Part shown: positions 8,670 to 17,185 of the stretch, piece after piece
Layout of the letters: each line of letters starts with the position of its first letter
Position numbering within the stretch: the stretch's first letter is position 1
NCBI GenBank assembly: GCA_035695825.1
Contig: DASRRH010000025.1
Location: forward strand, 21,136 to 85,135
Origin: JAKEFM01 sp035695825
GTDB taxonomy: Bacteria; Planctomycetota; UBA1135; JAKEFM01
Length of the DNA stretch: 64,000 nt
Reading direction: 5' to 3'
Program-made: the position numbers and the translations under genes
The notes under the pieces: model-generated
The model's input: the letters and a program-made list of their open reading frames with translations, nothing else
Database searches by the model: none
What the model was told of the DNA's origin: nothing

Positions 8670-9821
8670 CTACTCGCCGATCGCCGCCGCGACGAGGCAA
8701 CCCTTCGCGACGGAGTTGAGGGGCTCCGCCGCGAGGACGCAGCGGCCGACGGGGAAGGGGAACTTGAGCTTCCCCATTTCCTCGCGGAAGACTTCGACGA
8801 ACCCCCCGATCAGCGCCGTCCCGCCGGAGCAGACGATGTCGACCGGCTCGTGCAGGGTCGGCATCCCCTCGCTCGACTCGAACCGCGCCTTCAGGTTCTG
8901 GAGGATGTAGGCGATCAGGTTGTGGTAGTAGATCGCGATCGCCTCCTCCTCGCGGCCGCGGGGGTTCGTCAGGTCGACGCCCCGCTCCTTGAGGTAGGTC
9001 GCGCGGGAGCGCGGCGTCCCGAGGACGTCGGCGACGTTCTTGTCGATCCAGTCCCCCCCGCGGGCGATGGAGAAAGCGAGGGCGGGAATCGTCTTGTACG
9101 CGACGCAGACGTTCACCATCCCGCCCCCGAAGGACATTCCGATCCCGGTGAAATCCTTGTCCGCGAGCTCGCAGAAGACGACGGAGTGGCCCTCGCCGAT
9201 CGCGTGGGGCGTGTACCCCATGCGCGAGAGGAGCCCCTCGAAGAGCCCGCGGTGGTAGACGATGTTGTTGTCGCAGTCGATCGACTCGGCCGGCACGGAG
9301 AAGTAGAGGGTCTCTCCGGCCGCGTGGGGAGGGCCGAGGATCTTCTGGATCAGCATCCGCATGACGGGGGCCGCGTCGACCTCGTTCGGGGAGACGAGCC
9401 CCCCCTTCATGGGGCGGCGGGTCTCCCGGCCGAAGATGTTCGCCAGCTCGAAGGCCGGCTCTCCGAGGACGATCAGCTTCCCCTCGTGGACGACGTAGGG
9501 GACGCCGAGCTTGGTCAGCATCGACTTCGAGAAGACGTCGGCCTGCACGTCGAGGAAGGCGTTGCGCTCGAGGGTGATGCGGATCGACCCGTCGGCGTTC
9601 CGGCACGCCCCGACGAGGTTCGCCGTCCCGATGTCGAGCCCCTTCCCCGCCACGGTGGCGGACTTCCCCCCCGCGGTGGGCGCCGCAGCGCCCGACCCGA
9701 GCGGGGCGGCCGCGCCCCGGCCCGCCGTCCCTCCCGCATTCCGCCCCGCCGTCTCCGGTCCCACGGAGGTTTCTCCGCTGGTCCAGGAAGACGAGGCCCC
9801 TTGCCTGTTGCGATCGTCCAT
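8670..9821 (-). CDS. Actin/Hsp70-fold ATPase with low-complexity N-terminus
   Basis: The 383-residue protein starts with about 55 residues of Gly/Ala/Ser-rich low complexity, followed by an actin-superfamily ATPase domain. The phosphate-1 loop is GLDIGTANLVG (about 61-71), phosphate-2 is MSFGGGMVNV (about 228-237), and the adenosine motif is SGGTALIGG near residue 336. The fold matches prokaryotic actin-like and FtsA/PilM-like proteins, but I cannot place it in MreB, ParM, MamK or FtsA. A GGAGAGGAG site 5-8 bases before the ATG supports the start. It lies 15 bases after the coiled-coil gene and the two are surely one operon. A filament-forming or scaffold role with its coiled-coil partner is inferred. 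Confidence 0.8.
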   Translation of the reverse strand: MDDRNRQGASSSWTSGETSVGPETAGRNAGGTAGRGAAAPLGSGAAAPTAGGKSATVAGKGLDIGTANLVGACRNADGSIRITLERNAFLDVQADVFSKSMLTKLGVPYVVHEGKLIVLGEPAFELANIFGRETRRPMKGGLVSPNEVDAAPVMRMLIQKILGPPHAAGETLYFSVPAESIDCDNNIVYHRGLFEGLLSRMGYTPHAIGEGHSVVFCELADKDFTGIGMSFGGGMVNVCVAYKTIPALAFSIARGGDWIDKNVADVLGTPRSRATYLKERGVDLTNPRGREEEAIAIYYHNLIAYILQNLKARFESSEGMPTLHEPVDIVCSGGTALIGGFVEVFREEMGKLKFPFPVGRCVLAAEPLNSVAKGCLVAAAIGE

Positions 9822-9836
9822 CGGACTCCTCTCCGG

Positions 9837-10547
9837 TTACTTCGCCCCCTCCTTGCGTCGGAGGGAACGGGCCCTTTCGACCGCCCCGGCGATCCCGCCG
9901 GCGCGCTGCTCTTTGATTTCGACGTTATCGAGGTTCGACTCGAGCTCGGGCTGCGACGCGAAGATCGCGCCGAGCTGCACCGGCTCCTCCTCGACCACGG
10001 ACGCGACCCCGACCTTGCGCCCGATCCGATCGAGGCGATCGTTCATCGCCCGGGCGAGCGCGTCGAGCTTCTTGTTGACCTCCTCCTCCCCCGGCCCACC
10101 GGCGGCCCCGGCCGGCCGCGTCCCCCCCGCGAGGCTCTCGCGGACGGCGACCATCTCGGTCTGGAGCCGTCCGAGGAGGTCCGCCAGCGCCCCCGGCGCT
10201 TCCCCTCCCCGGAGCCGCTCGTTCTCGGCCTTGAGGACGGAGTGCTCCGCCCGGATGCGCTCGAACTCCCCGAGGCGGTCGCGCTGGGAGGCGAGCTCCC
10301 GCTCTCGCTCGTCGAGGATGTGGCGGAACTCGTCCTTCGAGCGGCCGACGAGGGCCTCGACCTCCTCGGGGCTCTTCCTCTCCCCGAGGATGCGGAGGAC
10401 CGCCTCCTCGATCATCGCCGCGATCTGGTCGGCGCGGACGACCCGGACCTGGGTCCTCCCCTTGCTCTTCAGGTCCTCGAGGGTCGCGGTGTAGGAGTTC
10501 TTCTCGAGGACGTCTCGAACGTTGATCAGGCTCCGGCGGTCATCCAT
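9837..10547 (-). CDS. Coiled-coil protein, partner of the actin-like ATPase
   Basis: I do not recognise this 236-residue family. An N-terminal segment (1-50) with VRDVLEKNSYTATLEDLKSKG could be a small folded domain. A helical region rich in Glu, Arg and Leu heptads (about 55-120) looks like a coiled coil. A Gly/Ala/Pro linker (about 140-160) precedes a second short helix and a basic tail (RARSLRRKEGAK). The ATG at 10547 is chosen because upstream codons are Pro/Arg-rich and unlikely to be coding; no good ribosome site is visible. It sits between ssb (92 bases upstream) and the actin-like gene (15 bases downstream), which suggests a shared job, possibly at DNA. Confidence 0.7.
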   Translation of the reverse strand: MDDRRSLINVRDVLEKNSYTATLEDLKSKGRTQVRVVRADQIAAMIEEAVLRILGERKSPEEVEALVGRSKDEFRHILDERERELASQRDRLGEFERIRAEHSVLKAENERLRGGEAPGALADLLGRLQTEMVAVRESLAGGTRPAGAAGGPGEEEVNKKLDALARAMNDRLDRIGRKVGVASVVEEEPVQLGAIFASQPELESNLDNVEIKEQRAGGIAGAVERARSLRRKEGAK

Positions 10548-10639
10548 CGACGGCACCGGGCCGCCGTATCGGCCGCGCGCGGAGTCGACTTGAGACCGGG
10601 AGAGTTCGGGCCCGTGTTCGCCCGGAGCGGGCGCGCCGC

Positions 10640-11125
10640 CTAGAAGGGCGTGTCCTGCGGCTCGGCCTCGAGCGGGCCTTCCTCGACCGGCGCCTCCTCC
10701 GGCGCCGGCGCGGGCGCCGGCTCGACGGCCGCTCCCTCGGCGGGACGCGCGCTCGCCCGCCCCGCGGCGGCCCGTGCTCCCCCGCTCCCGCCGGGGGCGG
10801 GAGCCACGAACTGCCAGTCCTCCGCGACCACGCGGAGGCGGTTTCGCTTCTGCCCCTCGGGAGTCTCCCACTGCCGGAACTCGAGCCGCCCCTCGATGAA
10901 CGCCGGGCGCCCCTTCGAGAAGTACTTCGAGAACGCCTCCGCCCGCTTGCCGTAGAGGACGACGTCGACGAAGCAGACCTCCTCGCGCGTCTCCCCCCCC
11001 TGCGTCGGGATCCGCCGGTTCGTCGCGAGCCCGAACTCGCAGACGGGCATCCCCGAGGGGGTGTAGCGGAGCTCCGGGTCGCGCGTCAGGTTGCCGAGGA
11101 GGAGGACCTTGTTCAGGCTCGCCAT
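10640..11125 (-). CDS. ssb: Single-stranded DNA-binding protein
   Basis: The 161-residue protein has a full OB fold, with NKVLLLGNLTRDPELRYTPSG at the start and EEVCFVDVVLYGKRAEAFSKY in the middle, and the FIEGRLEFRQWETPEGQKR loop. A Pro/Ala/Glu-rich disordered linker follows from about residue 115. The acidic tail ends in QDTPF, matching the D-x-(I/T)-P-F tip that recruits replication and repair proteins. The ATG at 11125 gives the standard MASLNKV start; the open frame continues upstream without SSB similarity. Coiled-coil and actin-like genes lie downstream on the same strand. Confidence 0.95.
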   Translation of the reverse strand: MASLNKVLLLGNLTRDPELRYTPSGMPVCEFGLATNRRIPTQGGETREEVCFVDVVLYGKRAEAFSKYFSKGRPAFIEGRLEFRQWETPEGQKRNRLRVVAEDWQFVAPAPGGSGGARAAAGRASARPAEGAAVEPAPAPAPEEAPVEEGPLEAEPQDTPF

Positions 11126-11223
11126 GGGGTCGTCCGAGGGGGATCGGGATTCTAGTCCCGCTCCGTCTCGCGACAACCCGAGCGGGCCTTGCCCGCTCCC
11201 CGGCGCCGCGCTAAGTAGCCGCC

Positions 11224-11577
11224 GTGGACAAGGCCCCGGTCCCGCGCCCCGAGCGGCGTCGCGATCCCCGCTCGCGCGCCTCCTTCCCCCTCGTCTTCAT
11301 CCCCCCGTCCGGGCCGCTCGAGGCCTCCGTGCGGGACGTCAGCCGCGGCGGGGTCTGCGCGACGGTGGCGCGGGCGATCCCGGAGATGACGCGCGTGCGC
11401 CTGCGCTTCGAGCTCCCTACCCGGGAGGGATCCCACCGCGTGGAGGGGGAAGGGGCGGTCGTCCGCTGCGTCCCCCGGGGAGACGCGACCTACGAGGTCG
11501 CGATCTACTTCACGGACCTCTCCGAGTCCGACCGCGAACGGATCGCCGGGTTCGTCCGCTCCTCAAACCGCATCTGA
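11224..11577 (+). CDS. PilZ-domain protein (c-di-GMP receptor candidate)
   Basis: The 117-residue protein is a single PilZ domain. It keeps both c-di-GMP-binding signatures: the arginine motif in PERRRDPRSRASF near residue 10 and DVSRGGVC (D-x-S-x-x-G) near residue 40. PilZ proteins bind c-di-GMP and alter motility, polymer export or gene expression through partners. The start is a GTG at 11224 without a clear ribosome site. The last 15 bases overlap the end of the convergent prmC gene. No effector domain is attached, so its partner is unknown. Confidence 0.88.
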   Translation: MDKAPVPRPERRRDPRSRASFPLVFIPPSGPLEASVRDVSRGGVCATVARAIPEMTRVRLRFELPTREGSHRVEGEGAVVRCVPRGDATYEVAIYFTDLSESDRERIAGFVRSSNRI

Positions 11578-12450
11578 CCGGGCCACCCGGTCGATCCCGG
11601 CGAGGTCGCGGCGGAAGGAGATCCCCCCGAGCCCCGCGCGGAGGAGCTCGGCCTCGACGGCGGCGCGCGTCCCCGCGGCGATCTCGAGGAGGAGGACGCC
11701 CCCCGGTCGGAGAGCGCGCGCGGCGCCCGCCGCGAGCGCCCGCACGAGGGCGAGGGGATCGCCCGCGGGGGCGAAGACCGCTTCGGCCGGCTCGTGATCG
11801 CGGACCTCCGGAGGAAGGGAGCCCCTCTCCGCCGGATCGACGTAGGGAGGGTTCGAGACGACCAGGTCGAGGCTTCGCCCCTGAAACGCCTCGAGGAGGT
11901 CGGCCCGGGCGAAGGCGACGCGGCCGAGGACGCCGTGCGCCGAGGCGTTCTCCCGGGCGAGGGCGAGCGCCGGGCCCGACCGGTCCGTCGCGACCACGCG
12001 CGCCGAGGGAACTCCTCGCGCGAGCGCCACGGCGATGCAGCCGCTCCCCGTTCCGACGTCCGCCGCCAGGGTCGTTTCCCCCGCCGCCGCGCGCCCCCGC
12101 GCGATCGCGAGCGCCTCCTCGACCAGGATTTCCGTCTCGGGCCGAGGGATCAATACGTCCGGGCTCACGCGGAACCGGAGCGAGAAGAACTCCCGCTCCC
12201 CGGTCAGGTACGCGACGGGAACCCGATCGCCCCGGCGTCGCACGACCGCGCGGTAGGCCTCGACCTCTCCCGCGGCGAGCGAGCGCCCATGCTCGAGGTA
12301 GAGGTCGAGCCGGCGGACCCCGAGGACGTGGGCGAGGAGGACCTCCGCGTCGAGGCGGGCGGAGGGGATGCCGCGCGCGGCGAGATACGCGCTCGCGCGG
12401 AGCACGAACTCGAGGAGGGTCCGGGGTCCCTCCCCCCCGGAACGGCTCAT
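11563..12450 (-). CDS. prmC: Peptide chain release factor N5-glutamine methyltransferase
   Basis: PrmC methylates the glutamine of the GGQ motif of release factors RF1 and RF2. The 295-residue protein has the helical N-terminal domain (about 10-85), the YLTGEREFF and LIPRPETE linker, an S-adenosylmethionine-binding motif ADVGTGSGCIA (about 130-140), and the catalytic SNPPY at about 199-203. It lies 19 bases after prfA, its substrate's gene, a pairing that is common in bacteria. The 3' end overlaps the convergent PilZ gene by 15 bases. Confidence 0.95.
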   Translation of the reverse strand: MSRSGGEGPRTLLEFVLRASAYLAARGIPSARLDAEVLLAHVLGVRRLDLYLEHGRSLAAGEVEAYRAVVRRRGDRVPVAYLTGEREFFSLRFRVSPDVLIPRPETEILVEEALAIARGRAAAGETTLAADVGTGSGCIAVALARGVPSARVVATDRSGPALALARENASAHGVLGRVAFARADLLEAFQGRSLDLVVSNPPYVDPAERGSLPPEVRDHEPAEAVFAPAGDPLALVRALAAGAARALRPGGVLLLEIAAGTRAAVEAELLRAGLGGISFRRDLAGIDRVARSDAV

Positions 12451-12469
12451 GCCGGGGGCCGGGCCTCCC

Positions 12470-13546
12470 TCACAGTCGGGCGAGCCGCTCTTCCCGGTCC
12501 TTCTCGACGAGCGCGTCGAGGACCGGGTCGAGGGAGCCGTCGAGGACCGCCGGCAGGCCGTGGCCCGTGAACCCGATCCGGTGGTCCGTCACCCGGTCCT
12601 GGGGGACGTTGTAGGTCCGGACCCGCTCGTTGCGCTCCCCCGATCCCGCGAGGGACCGCCGCTGCTCCGCGCGGGCGTTGTCGCGCTGCTCGCGCGCGCT
12701 CTCGTAGATGCGCGAGCGCAGGATCCGGAGGGCCCGCGCCTTGTTCTTGTGCTGGGAGCGCTCGTCCTGGCACTGGACGACGGTTCCCGTCGGGACGTGC
12801 GTGATCCGGACCGCGGAGGCGGTCTTGTTCACGTGCTGGCCCCCGGGGCCGCTCGCGCAGAAGGTGTCGATCCGGAGGTCCTCCTCCCGCAGATCGACCT
12901 CGAGCTCCTCGACCTCCGGGAGGACCGCCACGGTCGCCGCCGAGGTGTGGATCCGCCCCTGCCCCTCCGTCTTCGGGACGCGTTGCACCCGGTGGCCCCC
13001 CGACTCGAAGCGCAGCCGCGCGTAGACCCCCTCCCCCGCGATCGCGGCGACGGCCTCGCGCACCCCGCCGAGGTCGCTCCCCCGCGCGTCGAGGACCTCG
13101 AACTTCCACCCCTTCCGCTCCGCGTAGCGCTGGTACATCCGGAGGAGCTCCCCCGCGAAGAGGGAGGCCTCCTCCCCCCCCGTCCCGGCGCGCACCTCGA
13201 GGATCACCCGATCGCGGGAGTCCTCGGGATCGGCCGTGAGGAGGACGCGCAGCTCCTCCTCGAGGACGCGCGCGCGGGAGCCGAGCTCCCCGGCCTCCTC
13301 GCGCGCGAGCGCGAGGAGCTCGCCGTCCTTCTCCCCCTCGGCGATCTCGCGCGCCTCGGCGAGGCGGCGCTCGACCTGGCGCAGCTCGCGGAAGCGCCCG
13401 ACGATCTTCTCGAGGGCGCCGAGCTCCCGGAGGACGGGGACGATCCGCCGGCGGTCCCCCGCGCCCGAGAGGGAGGCGGCCTCCGTCGCGAGCGCGTCGC
13501 GCCGGCGCTCGAGCTCCTCCAGCTTCTGGACCAGGGAGGAGGGCAT
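12470..13546 (-). CDS. prfA: Peptide chain release factor 1
   Basis: The 358-residue protein is a class-I release factor of normal length. The peptidyl-transferase motif GPGGQHVNK is at about 233-241. The stop-codon recognition tripeptide is PKT (about 191-193), fitting the PxT of RF1, which reads UAA and UAG, rather than SPF of RF2. The GTGGEEASLF segment is present. The ATG at 13546 is 21 bases past the rpmE stop. prmC follows 19 bases downstream, so rpmE, prfA and prmC probably form one transcript. Confidence 0.96.
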   Translation of the reverse strand: MPSSLVQKLEELERRRDALATEAASLSGAGDRRRIVPVLRELGALEKIVGRFRELRQVERRLAEAREIAEGEKDGELLALAREEAGELGSRARVLEEELRVLLTADPEDSRDRVILEVRAGTGGEEASLFAGELLRMYQRYAERKGWKFEVLDARGSDLGGVREAVAAIAGEGVYARLRFESGGHRVQRVPKTEGQGRIHTSAATVAVLPEVEELEVDLREEDLRIDTFCASGPGGQHVNKTASAVRITHVPTGTVVQCQDERSQHKNKARALRILRSRIYESAREQRDNARAEQRRSLAGSGERNERVRTYNVPQDRVTDHRIGFTGHGLPAVLDGSLDPVLDALVEKDREERLARL

Positions 13547-13567
13547 GAAAGGGCCCCCCGGCGGAGA

Positions 13568-13771
13568 TCACTCCGTCATGCCGTACTTCTGACGGAATCG
13601 CTCGATCCGCCCGGCCGTGTCGACGAACTTCTGCTTCCCCGTGTAGAAGGGGTGGCACTTCGAGCAGATCTCGACCGTGAGCTTCTCCACGGTCGCGCGC
13701 GTGACGAAGGTCTCGCCGCACCCGCAGCTGATCGTGCAGGTTCGGTAGTCGGGGTGGACGTCGGGCTTCAT
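13568..13771 (-). CDS. rpmE: 50S ribosomal protein L31 (zinc-binding type)
   Basis: The 67-residue protein begins MKPDVHPDY and carries the four zinc ligands C16, C18, C36 and C39 (CGC and CSKC), so it is the C+ form of L31. The FYTGKQKFVDTAGRIERF segment is typical. It heads a probable rpmE-prfA-prmC unit. About 48 bases separate it from the maf stop upstream. Confidence 0.97.
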   Translation of the reverse strand: MKPDVHPDYRTCTISCGCGETFVTRATVEKLTVEICSKCHPFYTGKQKFVDTAGRIERFRQKYGMTE

Positions 13772-13819
13772 GGGGTTCGACCCGGAGCGAGGCGCCAGAG
13801 CCGGGGGAAGGGGCGCAAT

Positions 13820-14446
13820 CTAGCCCCCTCCTCCTGCTTCTTCAATCGCGCGCCCCCCCGGGAGCGCGAAGCCCGCGCGCCGGAGGAACGAGGCGGCGAG
13901 CTCCACGGGGAGCCCGACGACGTTCGTGCGGGAGCCGACGAGCCCCGTCACGAACCGGTCCCCGGTCTCCTGGATCGCGTACGCCCCCGCCTTCCCCTCC
14001 CACTCCCTCGATTCGAGATAGGCCTCGATCTCCGCCGGCGCGATCCGCCGCATCGTCACCTCCGTCGAGGCGTGGCCGACCTGCCAGGGCCCGTCCGGGG
14101 CCCGGCCGACCGCGAGTCCCGTGACGACCCGATGGGTGCTCCCCGAGAGGAGCTCGAGGAACGCCCGCGCCTCCCCGCGGCCGGAGGGCTTCCCGAGGAC
14201 CCGCCCGGGCGCGAGCACGATCGTGTCCGCGCCGAGCACGAGCGAGCCGGGGCGCCGCCCCGCGACCGCGCGCGCCTTGGCGAGGGCGAGCGCCTCCGCG
14301 GCCTCCTCGGGAGAGAGGCTGGGCGGGAACGTCTCGTCGACCTCGGGAGGGACGACCTCGAAGCGCAGCCCCATCCCCTCGAGCAGCTCCCGGCGGCGCG
14401 GCGAGCCGCTCGCGAGGACCAGGCGCGGGGGCGCGGCCGCGGCCAG
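13820..14446 (-). CDS. maf: Maf-family nucleoside triphosphate pyrophosphatase
   Basis: Maf proteins hydrolyse non-canonical or pyrimidine nucleoside triphosphates in the cytoplasm. The signature LASGSPRRRELLEGMG opens the protein, with ALAKARAVA in the middle and LGADTIVL as the catalytic Asp segment, then the family's ATG-like GSTHRVVTGLAV region. The first ATG (14374) lies inside the signature, so the real start must be upstream. No ATG, GTG or TTG occurs in frame before a stop, leaving CTG at 14446 or CTG at 14422 as candidates. I give 14446, but the start is uncertain. The frame begins just inside the end of the upstream gene. Confidence 0.85.
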   Translation of the reverse strand: MAAAAPPRLVLASGSPRRRELLEGMGLRFEVVPPEVDETFPPSLSPEEAAEALALAKARAVAGRRPGSLVLGADTIVLAPGRVLGKPSGRGEARAFLELLSGSTHRVVTGLAVGRAPDGPWQVGHASTEVTMRRIAPAEIEAYLESREWEGKAGAYAIQETGDRFVTGLVGSRTNVVGLPVELAASFLRRAGFALPGGRAIEEAGGGG

Positions 14447-14477
14447 GGCGTTTCGGCGGGCGCGGGGAGCGCCGGCC

Positions 14478-15149
14478 TCAGCCGCGCGAGCGGCCGTACT
14501 TGCAGAGCGTCAGCACCTTGCACCGCTCGCACTGGACGACCTTCGGGCCGCACAGCTCCTCCCCGAGCCGGACGAGGACGGCCTGGAAGGAGGCGAGGTC
14601 CTCCTCCGGGGCGATCGACCGGATCCCCTCGAGCGCCTTCGAGGGGGACCCCGTGCGCGAGACGATCCCGATCCGCTGGAGGACGCGGCTCATGTTCTGG
14701 TGGAAGGCGAGCTCCTCCTTCTCCCGCAGGGAGAGAAGGAACGCGTGGACCATGTAGGCGTCGAGGACCTCGAGCGACTCGAGGAAGCGCTCCGCCTCCT
14801 CGGTCCCTTCCGCCTTGAGCCACTCGAGGGAGAGGCTGTTCTTCTTCTCGAAGATCCGGGAGACGAGCTTGCGCACCCGCTCGGCCTTCGGTCCGACGTT
14901 CCCCTCCTCGAGCGGCTCGAGGGAGCGCTGGATCTCGAAGACCGGGCTCACGCGCAGCTCGTTCCAGTCGACGAAGTCCCGCCGCAGCCGATCGAGAGCG
15001 CCTTGCGCGCGCTGCGGGGGAGCGTCCTTCGCGAGGACGAGGAGGAGCAGCCGATCGAGGAGCGCGAGGTCCCGCAACGGCGGGAGCTTGCGGTACTCCC
15101 GCGCGAGGATCGCGAAGACCTCGGAGGCCTTTTCTCCGACGCCGGGCAA
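14478..15149 (-). CDS. Endonuclease III-like Fe-S protein lacking catalytic residues
   Basis: The 223-residue protein ends in a perfect C-x6-C-x2-C-x5-C cluster motif (CGPKVVQCERCKVLTLC), the [4Fe-4S] loop of endonuclease III/MutY DNA glycosylases. The helical plan also matches: LLDRLLLLVLAKD at the start of the core and VLQRIGIV where glycosylases have VLNRLG. However, the helix-hairpin-helix LPGVGxKTA is replaced by LEVLDAYMV, and the VDTH motif with the catalytic Asp reads FHQN. It should therefore not act as a standard base-excision lyase. The TTG start follows the rpsP stop by 9 bases, so it is coupled to ribosomal-protein expression. DNA or RNA binding is plausible. Confidence 0.75.
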   Translation of the reverse strand: MPGVGEKASEVFAILAREYRKLPPLRDLALLDRLLLLVLAKDAPPQRAQGALDRLRRDFVDWNELRVSPVFEIQRSLEPLEEGNVGPKAERVRKLVSRIFEKKNSLSLEWLKAEGTEEAERFLESLEVLDAYMVHAFLLSLREKEELAFHQNMSRVLQRIGIVSRTGSPSKALEGIRSIAPEEDLASFQAVLVRLGEELCGPKVVQCERCKVLTLCKYGRSRG

Positions 15150-15158
15150 GGCCGTCCC

Positions 15159-15518
15159 CTACCTCTCCGACGCGGGGCTCGCCGGGGCGGGCTTCGCCGG
15201 GGCGGTCCGGCGCCGGGATCGGCCGCGCTTGCGCGCCGCGCGCCGCCGCAGCTCCCGCGTCGGCGCGGGCACGAGGATGCCGCGCCCCCGGAGGAACTGG
15301 CGGGCGCTGTCGGTCGGGCGAGCGCCCCGGCCGATCCAGAAGCGGATCCGCTCTTCCTTCAGGATGAGCCGCTTCTGCTCGTCCGCGACGAGGGGGTCGT
15401 AGTGGCCGAGGAGCTCGAGCGTGCGCCCGTCGCGCGGGGCGCGAGCGTCGCACGCGACGAGCCGGAAGCTCGGGCGGTTCTTCCGCCCCACCTTCTTGAA
15501 ACGAATCCGCACCGCCAC
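15159..15518 (-). CDS. rpsP: 30S ribosomal protein S16
   Basis: The protein of 119 residues opens with AVRIRFKKVGRKNRPSFRLV, the S16 hallmark, and contains ELLGHYDPL and RIRFWIGRGARPTDSA. It is longer than the usual 80-90 residues because of a basic Arg/Ala/Pro-rich tail (about 90-119). GTG at 15518 is chosen because an AGGAGG site lies 7 bases before it; the alternative TTG at 15524 would be only 2 bases from that site. ffh lies upstream on the same strand, a common neighbour of rpsP. Confidence 0.95.
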   Translation of the reverse strand: MAVRIRFKKVGRKNRPSFRLVACDARAPRDGRTLELLGHYDPLVADEQKRLILKEERIRFWIGRGARPTDSARQFLRGRGILVPAPTRELRRRAARKRGRSRRRTAPAKPAPASPASER

Positions 15519-15576
15519 GATCAAACCTCCTGGTAGGAGAGGACTCGGAACACGGCCGGCGGGGACGGCCCCCCGG

Positions 15577-16962
15577 CTACCGCGCGCCCGCCCCGGCGCC
15601 GGGAAAGCCCGACCCGGGGGGGAACCCGCGCCGGCGCAACTGCTTCAACATCCGCGAGGCCCCCCCTCCGCCGGAGAGGAGGGAGCCGACCTCCTTCATC
15701 TGCTTGCGCATCGCCCGGTGGGCGTGAAGGAGGTCGTTCACGGCCGACACGGGGTTGCCGGACCCGCGGGCGATCCGCGCGCGGCGGCCGCCGTCGATCC
15801 GGTCGGGGTGCCGGCGCTCCTCCGGGGTCATCGAGAGGAAGATCGACTCCGTCCGCGAGAAGGAGCGGTCGTCCATCCCCTCGAGGGCGTTCCCGAGGCC
15901 GCCGGGGAGGAGCCCCAGCACTTTCTTCAGGGGGCCCATTCTCTTCAATCGCTGGAGATTCTGAAAGAGGTCCTCCAGGGTGAACTCCCCGGCCGTCAGC
16001 TTCTCGAGCTCGGCCTGCGCGTCCTCCTCCCGGATCACCTCCTGGGCCCGCTCGACCAGGCTCACGACGTCCCCCATCCCGAGGATGCGGGAGGCCATCC
16101 GGTCGGGGTGGAACGGCTCGAGGTCGGCGGTCTTCTCCCCGACCCCGACGAAGAGGATCGGGCAGCCGACGACGGTGCGCACGGAGAGGGCCGCCCCCCC
16201 GCGCGCGTCGCCGTCGAGCTTCGTCAGGATCACGCCGTCGAGGCCGAGCCGGTCGGCGAAGGCGCGCGCGCTCGCGACGGCGTCCTGCCCCGTCATCGCG
16301 TCGAGGACGAGGAGCACGCGGTGCGGCTTCGTCGCCTCCTTCACCTCGGCGATCTCCCGCATCATCTCCTCGTCGACGTGGAGGCGCCCGGCCGTGTCGA
16401 GGATCGCGACGTCCGCCCCCTCGACCCTCCCTCGCTCGACGCCCCTCCGCGCCACGGCGCTCGCCCGGACGCCTCCCTCCTCGGAGTAGACCGGAATCCG
16501 GAGCGCGGCGCCGAGCGTCTTCAGCTGCTCGACCGCCCCCGGGCGCTTGAGGTCCGCCGCGACGAGGAGGGTTTTCTTCCCCTTCTTCTGGAGGTGGAGG
16601 GCGAGCTTCGCCGCGCTCGTCGTCTTCCCGGAGCCCTGGAGGCCGGCGAGGAGGATCACCGCGGGGGCCTCCTGCGGGAGCTCGAGCTCCGCCGCCTTTC
16701 CCCCGAGCACCTGGACGAGCTCGTCGTGGAAGACCTTGACGATCTGCTGCGAGGGCGCGACCGCCCGCAGCACCTCCTCCCCCACCGCCCGCGCCTTCAC
16801 CCGCTCGATCAGATCCTTCACGACCTTGAAGTGGACGTCCGCCTCGAGCAGGGCGACGCGGACCGCGCGCAACCCTTCCTCGATGTTCGCCTCGGTGAGG
16901 CGGCCGTGCCCTCGAAGCTTCTCGAAGGCGCGGGCGAGGGCCGAGGTGAGGGAATCGAACAT
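15577..16962 (-). CDS. ffh: Signal recognition particle protein Ffh
   Basis: Ffh is the GTPase of the signal recognition particle that targets nascent membrane proteins to FtsY. The 461-residue protein has the N domain (FDSLTSALARAFEKLRG start), the G domain with GLQGSGKTT at 107-115, a DTAGRLHVDEE motif, and TKLDGDARGG. The M domain at the C-terminus keeps SMTPEERRHPD and RIARGSG, used for RNA and signal-peptide binding. The tail is rich in Gly and Arg. The ATG at 16962 matches family N-termini; the open frame extends upstream without similarity. rpsP follows 58 bases downstream. Confidence 0.96.
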   Translation of the reverse strand: MFDSLTSALARAFEKLRGHGRLTEANIEEGLRAVRVALLEADVHFKVVKDLIERVKARAVGEEVLRAVAPSQQIVKVFHDELVQVLGGKAAELELPQEAPAVILLAGLQGSGKTTSAAKLALHLQKKGKKTLLVAADLKRPGAVEQLKTLGAALRIPVYSEEGGVRASAVARRGVERGRVEGADVAILDTAGRLHVDEEMMREIAEVKEATKPHRVLLVLDAMTGQDAVASARAFADRLGLDGVILTKLDGDARGGAALSVRTVVGCPILFVGVGEKTADLEPFHPDRMASRILGMGDVVSLVERAQEVIREEDAQAELEKLTAGEFTLEDLFQNLQRLKRMGPLKKVLGLLPGGLGNALEGMDDRSFSRTESIFLSMTPEERRHPDRIDGGRRARIARGSGNPVSAVNDLLHAHRAMRKQMKEVGSLLSGGGGASRMLKQLRRRGFPPGSGFPGAGAGAR

Positions 16963-17185
16963 GGCGAGCGGAGGATTCTCCCCCGCCGCCGCCCTCGCCT
17001 TCAAGAAACCCCTGGGGAGGTGCGGTCCCGAACCGCGGGGCTCGAACACGGCGATCTCCAGGCTTCGGCGAATCAGACAGCGCGTCGGACTCCCTGGGCA
17101 GTCCCTCCGTCCGGTTACCGCTCGCGCCGGGCCGCCTACTCATGTTCGCGTTGTCCGCCCCCGGCCGGGGCGGGAGGTTGTAGCG

